This document shows positions 59,700 through 64,000 of a stretch of DNA of 64,000 bases, in pieces; the first letter of the stretch is position 1, and each line of letters begins with the position of its first letter. Origin of the DNA: Hetaerina americana (taxonomy: Eukaryota > Arthropoda > Insecta > Odonata > Calopterygidae); assembly GCA_022747635.1 (NCBI GenBank), contig JAKTNV010000005.1:46579013-46643012 (forward strand), in the 5' to 3' direction. The notes beneath the pieces were generated by a model. That model worked only from the letters and a program-made list of their open reading frames with translations. It was not told where the DNA came from and made no database searches. The translations under genes were made by a program, and so were the position numbers.

Positions 59700-61400
59700 G
59701 AAATTTATTGAATCGACACTTGGTCGAAAGGGAAAAGTCGGGACTCCCGCGTCTTGGAAAGCTTCACGATGAGTCTATCGGGGGAAGGGGGAGGGGAACC
59801 AGACGAGGACCTAGGTAGGAAACCGATTATCCTGCATTCTCCACAAAATTTGCATCCATTTCGATGATTTTGTCCGAGGGGAGAGATACACGCCATATAC
59901 CTGTATATACACGCCACCACTTTTCCAATCCTAAACGAGAGTGACCGTGCCCGAGAGACCAGGCGAGGTGGGCAGGGCAACCTTCGGATGCACCGTCTCC
60001 ATTGATAGCGAGGCCGTGAAGCGGAGAAAAATAAGAAGGCATTTGAGTACCACGGGAATTCGACACGCGGGTTCGCACCGGGGCGAAATCCTCTCGCTCG
60101 CCGCACCTTCACGGCCGAGGAAAGCAGGGACGAGGAGAATGTGGAGATAGGTTCGGCGAGGCGGCAGGGGATAAGGAGGTTTGCGGGTAGGAAGGGTAGG
60201 TATGGAAGTACCCTCAATATCGTGCCGGTGAAAGAAGGGGAAGAATGGCAAGGAAGCTGTTAGGAATCCGGGTCGCGCGGGGTATTAGGAAGGAGTTAGT
60301 AGGGTTCGAGAGGAAATGCTGAAGAGACCCCTGGGGAAAAGGTGGAGGAGGGATGGTTATATTGGCACCGGGAGCATTGGAAGCCGGGGAAGAAAGGAGC
60401 GGGGCGCGGAAGAATTTGAGGCGACGGAGACGGTTTATCTCCCCCTTTCCTTGCCTGCCCCCTTGCTGTACGTCCGCTCCTGTGTGGCGAAAGGTGAGGG
60501 GGGTGGGGCGGACTGGGTCTGGACCTGTTCCGTGGGCGGCGCGACACGGTAAGAGGGGATGGGATGGCTCAAGTGTCGGGAGCGTGAGGGAGGCAGGGCT
60601 CCAGCACTTTCCGCTCTCCGTTCCTACCCCACACCCGCTCCAGCCCCCTCAATCCATTCGGGGTTTTATGGGGAGCGAGAAAAAGAAATCAATTTCTCTC
60701 CGAGATCATGCTTGTCACTTCCTTCTCTGCTCGGAAGGCATCGTTCGGAGTGGGTCGGCGCAATCCGGGCGAATGTCGACACGCACGCACACACGCGCGC
60801 GCGCGCGGAAGGATGTGGACGGGGGGTCGATGGGAGGGGTGGGTGGGACGGGAGGGATGGAGTCTTCGTGTGGGAGTGCGCTCGTGTGTCGAATTGCGTT
60901 TGTGTGTGCGCGTTCTCGCGGCGCCAAGCACCAGCCGAGTGCCGCTGCGACGGAGCCGACCTTGTGTTGTTGTATGTGCTCCGACCCACATCGACTCCTT
61001 TATTCTCTCCCGCTTCCCCGACCTCCACAGTACCCCCCTCCTCTGGGTCCTTTGAATCCCTCCGCCCCACCTCCTCCTCTCGCTCCAGAGTGCATTTTCC
61101 TCTGGGGTGTGTGTGTGTGTGCGTGTAGCGTCGGGATGTGTTTAGGGATGTTCGTTTGTTTGTGCGTGTGTGTTTGCAAACAATCGTATATTTTTATTTT
61201 AGATGGCCCATCTCCAGTTTTTTATCCTTCGCGAGAGTATTTTGCATTTCAATTGATAAGAATCCATCAGTGCCGACATCTCTACGATGGGATCTGATGT
61301 GGCGTTGAGAATCCGTTCGTTCACATCTCCGGGATCGATAGATGTTAGGCCGTCTCACTACCTCTCTCCCTCAATATACCCCCTTGGAGAGCTTATTGCT
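59700..61400. other. Large CpG-rich island
   Basis: The longest GC/CpG-rich block in the window. It includes a purine-rich half (60.1-60.56 kb), a (CG)n tract and TG tracts near 60.9 and 61.1 kb. ORFs up to 314 codons occur in several frames at once, rich in Arg, Pro, Ser and Gly, as expected from composition. A housekeeping or developmental promoter would look like this, but no exon is identifiable. Confidence 0.4.
60780..60808. repeat. Alternating CA/CG tract
   Basis: CGCACACACGCGCGCGCGCG, an alternating purine-pyrimidine run of the kind that can adopt Z-DNA, inside the CpG-rich island. Confidence 0.85.
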
Positions 61401-62243
61401 TTTCTGTGTCCGGCGATCGCTGTTTCTTCGATAATCGCCGTCATCCAGCTTGTAGGAAAAGTATTAAGAAAGAAAAATGTCCTCTTTTTCATTAGGATAT
61501 CGATAAAAAATTCCCTCTTCGATTAAATGTAATTCAATTTAACAATGAAAATTGCTGCTCTGTCATATTTTAATTATCACGTCGATTTTATCTTGTTGGG
61601 AACAAAAAAAACTGTGAACAACGTAAATAAAGACGGTGATGAAGGTGCAGATTGGTGAGAAATTTTCAGTGAGGTTACAAATGGAAATTAATCTCCGATG
61701 TCTGATTAAATGCCTCTTCATTGCAACCCATTTCTCTTTCTCTACTACTTAGTGAGCACGAATTCTTGATCTTACGTAGCCAAAAACTAAAAATTAACAT
61801 CACATTGCCTTCCCTACACTGTGTTATATTGCATGTTTTTGAAACTAGTATTAAGCATATATAGTATTGGAATAAATCATAAACTCTCGCGTCAAAAAAG
61901 AATAATTATCATGTGTATCATAGCAATCAATCATAGTGAATCATAAATTTACGTATGTTAAAATAATTAAGGGAATTTCAAAATATCGGTAAGTTGAAAT
62001 ATTTATTATCTAAAGCCAAATTTGCGCTTGACATGAAGTAATGATTTCATCTATTACCTCTCCTCTCAAATAATGCTTTTACTTTTTGGGATACCTCAGT
62101 TATTTAATGAAATCATCTGTTACAATAAATCTCCAATCAGTATCCCGAGAGGTAAAAACTATTCATGCATTTTTTTCAAGCCAGGAAATATGGACGAACT
62201 AAAAGCACAAATTAACAAATAAGAAGATATATATATACATAAA
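61401..62243. other. Unassigned AT-rich DNA
   Basis: No supported feature. It ends in a short AT run directly before the mariner TIR. Confidence 0.45.
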
Positions 62244-62245
62244 TA

Positions 62246-63525
62246 CGAGGGTCATCCGGAAAGTAGTACCCGTTCGTGCCGCATGAAGTGCTGACGACGC
62301 GAGTAGCCGCTGGACGAGGTCAGATAGCTTCAGTGGCTTGTCTGCCTTCTCTGAGCCAAGTTGCGTGACGCTAGCATTGCCTGTGTTGTTTCTGTGATTG
62401 TTTACAATGTTTAAAAAAATTGAGAACGCCGCCAGTTGTGAAGTGAGGGCAGTGATTAAATTCCTCAATGCAAGAAACGTTCGCCCATGTGATATTCATC
62501 GCCAATTAAAGAAGGTGTATGGAGACAATGTAATGGACGAGTCGTCTGTTCGGCGGTGGTGTCGCAACTTCAACATGGGGAGGGGGAACACACACGACGA
62601 TGAGCGTTCGGGGAGACCGTCTGTCATTACAGACCAACTGGTGAGCTCAGTCGACGAATTCGTGAGGAACGATCGGCGCGTCACAATTGATGACATCTGT
62701 GAGCATTTTCCCAATGTTTCTCGAACAATTGTTCATGAAATTGTTAAACACCATCTGCATTATGCAAAAATTTGTGCAAGATGGGTCCCTCGCAAGCTTA
62801 CAGATGAGCACAAAACCAAGCGTATGGCTGCAGCACTGACGTTTTTGGGACGTTATTCTGATGAAGGAGACTCTTTCTTGACTCGCATAATTACTGGTGA
62901 CGAAACATGGGTTTGTTATGCATCACCTGAGAGTAAACGACAGTCAATGGAGTGGCATCATGCTCATTCACCAAACAAACCAAAAAAATTCAAGACAGTT
63001 CTGTCCACCAGGAAACTCATGGCAACCATTTTCTGGGATCGACGAGGTGTATTGCTTATTGATTTTATGGCCCGTGGAGACACTATTAATGCCAATGCGT
63101 ATTGTGAAACATTAAAGAAATTACGGCGGGCAATACAAAATCGGCGGCGAGGTCTATTGTCTACTGGTGTCATTCTCGTTCATGACAATGCCAGGCCTCA
63201 TGCAGCTGGGATAACACAAAAACTTTTGCAGCAATTCAAATGGGAAACTTTCGACCATCCACCGTATAGCCCGGACTTGGCCCCTTCAGATTTTCATCTC
63301 TTTACAAAGCTTAAAGACTTTTTGGCAGGAAAAAGATTTGACAGCGATGAAGAACTTAAAGAAGGAGTGACCCTGTATCTCAATGAGCTGGCGGCGAAGG
63401 ACTATGCAGCAGGAATACAGAAACTTGTCACACGTTATGACATATGCCTTCATTTGCTTGGAGATTATGTTGAGAAGTAGTTTAAAGTATCCTCTTTCAA
63501 ATAAAAGTTTTTATGTTTGTTAATA
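62246..63525 (+). mobile_element. Full-coding mariner, 3' end displaced by a nested copy
   Basis: The left TIR (62246-62278, starting CGAGGGTCATCCGG) follows a TA at 62244-62245. The body is collinear with the 38 kb copy outside that copy's 581-bp deletion, with no other length change. The sequence breaks at the TA at 63524-63525, where an inverted copy begins. By comparison with 38 kb, 54 bp including the right TIR should lie beyond the window, after the nested element. The uninterrupted length would be 1,334 bp. Confidence 0.93.
62407..63480 (+). CDS. Mariner transposase, intact (357 aa)
   Basis: The ATG at 62407 is the first Met; upstream TTG codons are not needed. Residues ~1-110 form the paired helix-turn-helix DNA-binding domain (SSVRRWCRNFNMGRG; TIDDICEHFPNVSRTIVHEI). 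WVPRKLT at ~126-132 is the conserved linker (WVPHELT in relatives). The catalytic domain has Asp165 in TGDETW, Asp260 in VHDNARPH and Asp295 in SPDLAPSDFH, with 34 residues between the last two: D,D34D, mariner. It ends in LGDYVEK, a usual mariner C-terminus. There are no stops or frameshifts, and the length is normal. It cuts the element at its TIRs and inserts at TA. An AATAAA at 63500-63505 is kept upstream of the nested insertion. It is possibly active and a likely source for mobilising the deleted copies at 38.0 and 63.5 kb. Confidence 0.95.
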   Translation: MFKKIENAASCEVRAVIKFLNARNVRPCDIHRQLKKVYGDNVMDESSVRRWCRNFNMGRGNTHDDERSGRPSVITDQLVSSVDEFVRNDRRVTIDDICEHFPNVSRTIVHEIVKHHLHYAKICARWVPRKLTDEHKTKRMAAALTFLGRYSDEGDSFLTRIITGDETWVCYASPESKRQSMEWHHAHSPNKPKKFKTVLSTRKLMATIFWDRRGVLLIDFMARGDTINANAYCETLKKLRRAIQNRRRGLLSTGVILVHDNARPHAAGITQKLLQQFKWETFDHPPYSPDLAPSDFHLFTKLKDFLAGKRFDSDEELKEGVTLYLNELAAKDYAAGIQKLVTRYDICLHLLGDYVEK

Positions 63526-64000
63526 CGAGGGTCATCCGGAAAGTAGTACCCGTTCGTGAAATAAAGACACAAAAGTAAATATTAACAAACATAAAAAATT
63601 TTATTTGAAAGAGGATACTTTAAACTACTTCTCAACATAATCTCCAAGCAAATTAAGGCATTTGTCATAACGTGTGACAAGTTTCTGTATTCCTGCTGCA
63701 TAGTCCTTTGCCGCCAGCTCATTGAGATACGCGAGGGACCCATCTTGCACAAATTTTTGCATAATGCAGATGGTGTTTAACAATTTCATGAACAATTGTT
63801 CGAGAAACATTGGGAAAATGCTCACAGATGTCATCAATTGTGACGCGCCGATCGTTCCTCACGAATTCGTCAACTGAGCTCACCAGTTGGTCTGTAATGA
63901 GAGACGGTCTCCCCGAACGCTCATCGTCGTGTGTGTTCCCCCTCCCCATGTTGAAGTTGCGATACCACCGCCGAACAGACGACTCGTCCATTACATTGTC
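63526..64000 (-). mobile_element. Deleted mariner copy nested in the full-length one
   Basis: It begins at 63526 with the right TIR read in inverted sense (CGAGGGTCATCCGGAAAGTA) directly after the TA at 63524-63525 in the host element's 3' UTR. The reverse strand is the 38 kb deletion derivative, with the identical junction at 63730/63731. It is cut by the window end; by comparison its other end should be near 64278. Confidence 0.93.
63719..64000 (-). CDS. Truncated mariner transposase, partial (window edge)
   Basis: The minus-strand frame is open from the window edge through DESSVRRWYRNFNMGRG and TIDDICEHFPNVSRTIVHEI to WVPRVSQ and the stop at 63719, the same DNA-binding-only product as at 38 kb. 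Tyr replaces the Cys of RRWC seen in both other copies, which may weaken the first helix-turn-helix. It shares Leu in GRPSLIT with the 38 kb copy. The N-terminus lies outside the window. Confidence 0.7.
   Translation of the reverse strand, partial: DNVMDESSVRRWYRNFNMGRGNTHDDERSGRPSLITDQLVSSVDEFVRNDRRVTIDDICEHFPNVSRTIVHEIVKHHLHYAKICARWVPRVSQ

Noticed and set aside
60353..61297. 314-codon plus-strand ORF, the longest apart from the transposases
   Set aside because: It lies in the CpG-rich island, overlaps long ORFs in other frames and strands, is low in complexity and has no recognisable domain. GC-rich DNA has few stops by chance.

Overview
The window is AT-rich nuclear DNA from an animal, most probably an arthropod. 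The evidence is the repeat content: several mariner lineages, an IS630/Tc1-like transposon, non-LTR retrotransposons, a Penelope-like element, tRNA-derived SINEs and many long (AT)n arrays. There are no rRNA genes, operons or CRISPR. I recognise no complete host gene. Two short exon-like segments (52.15 kb and 59.17 kb) and several GC/CpG-rich islands are the only hints of host genes. I cannot name the species.

Layout. 0.4-3.1 kb: (AT)n arrays around a Penelope-like reverse transcriptase fragment that sits between two ~358-bp inverted arms, each with a hammerhead-like motif. 3.2-4.3 kb: a decayed IS630/Tc1-like transposase. 10.3-16.6 kb: a retrotransposon graveyard, with two LINE copies on the minus strand and a LINE tail on the plus strand. 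One LINE is split by a SINE (A) that is itself split by a second SINE (B). 19.35 kb: a 190-bp foldback. 21.4 kb: a second SINE-B. 24.3-25.6 kb: a nearly intact mariner with one frameshift. 26.8-27.9 kb: a gutted mariner and a LINE tail. 34.6-35.2 kb: a TIR element holding a SINE-A copy and an (AT)n array. 38.0-38.8 kb: a 753-bp deletion derivative of a third mariner. 39.8 and 57.6 kb: tRNA-derived SINE-C copies. 54.9-56.1 kb: a dead mariner of another lineage. 56.4-57.3 kb: a LINE endonuclease fragment. 59.7-61.4 kb: the largest CpG-rich island. 62.2-64.0 kb: a mariner with an intact D,D34D transposase, invaded in its 3' UTR by an inverted copy of the same deletion derivative seen at 38 kb.

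How the parts relate. The mariner at 62.4 kb encodes a complete 357-aa transposase. The copies at 38.0 and 63.5 kb share one exact 581-bp deletion and several linked base changes, so they form a separate non-autonomous sublineage that spread after the deletion. They keep both 33-bp TIRs (seen in full at 38 kb) and an ORF for the DNA-binding half of the transposase only. This gives a transposase, its mobile parasites and a possible competitive inhibitor in one window. Elsewhere the nesting order gives relative ages: LINE, then SINE-A, then SINE-B. Long stretches between these elements show nothing I can support and are listed as such.
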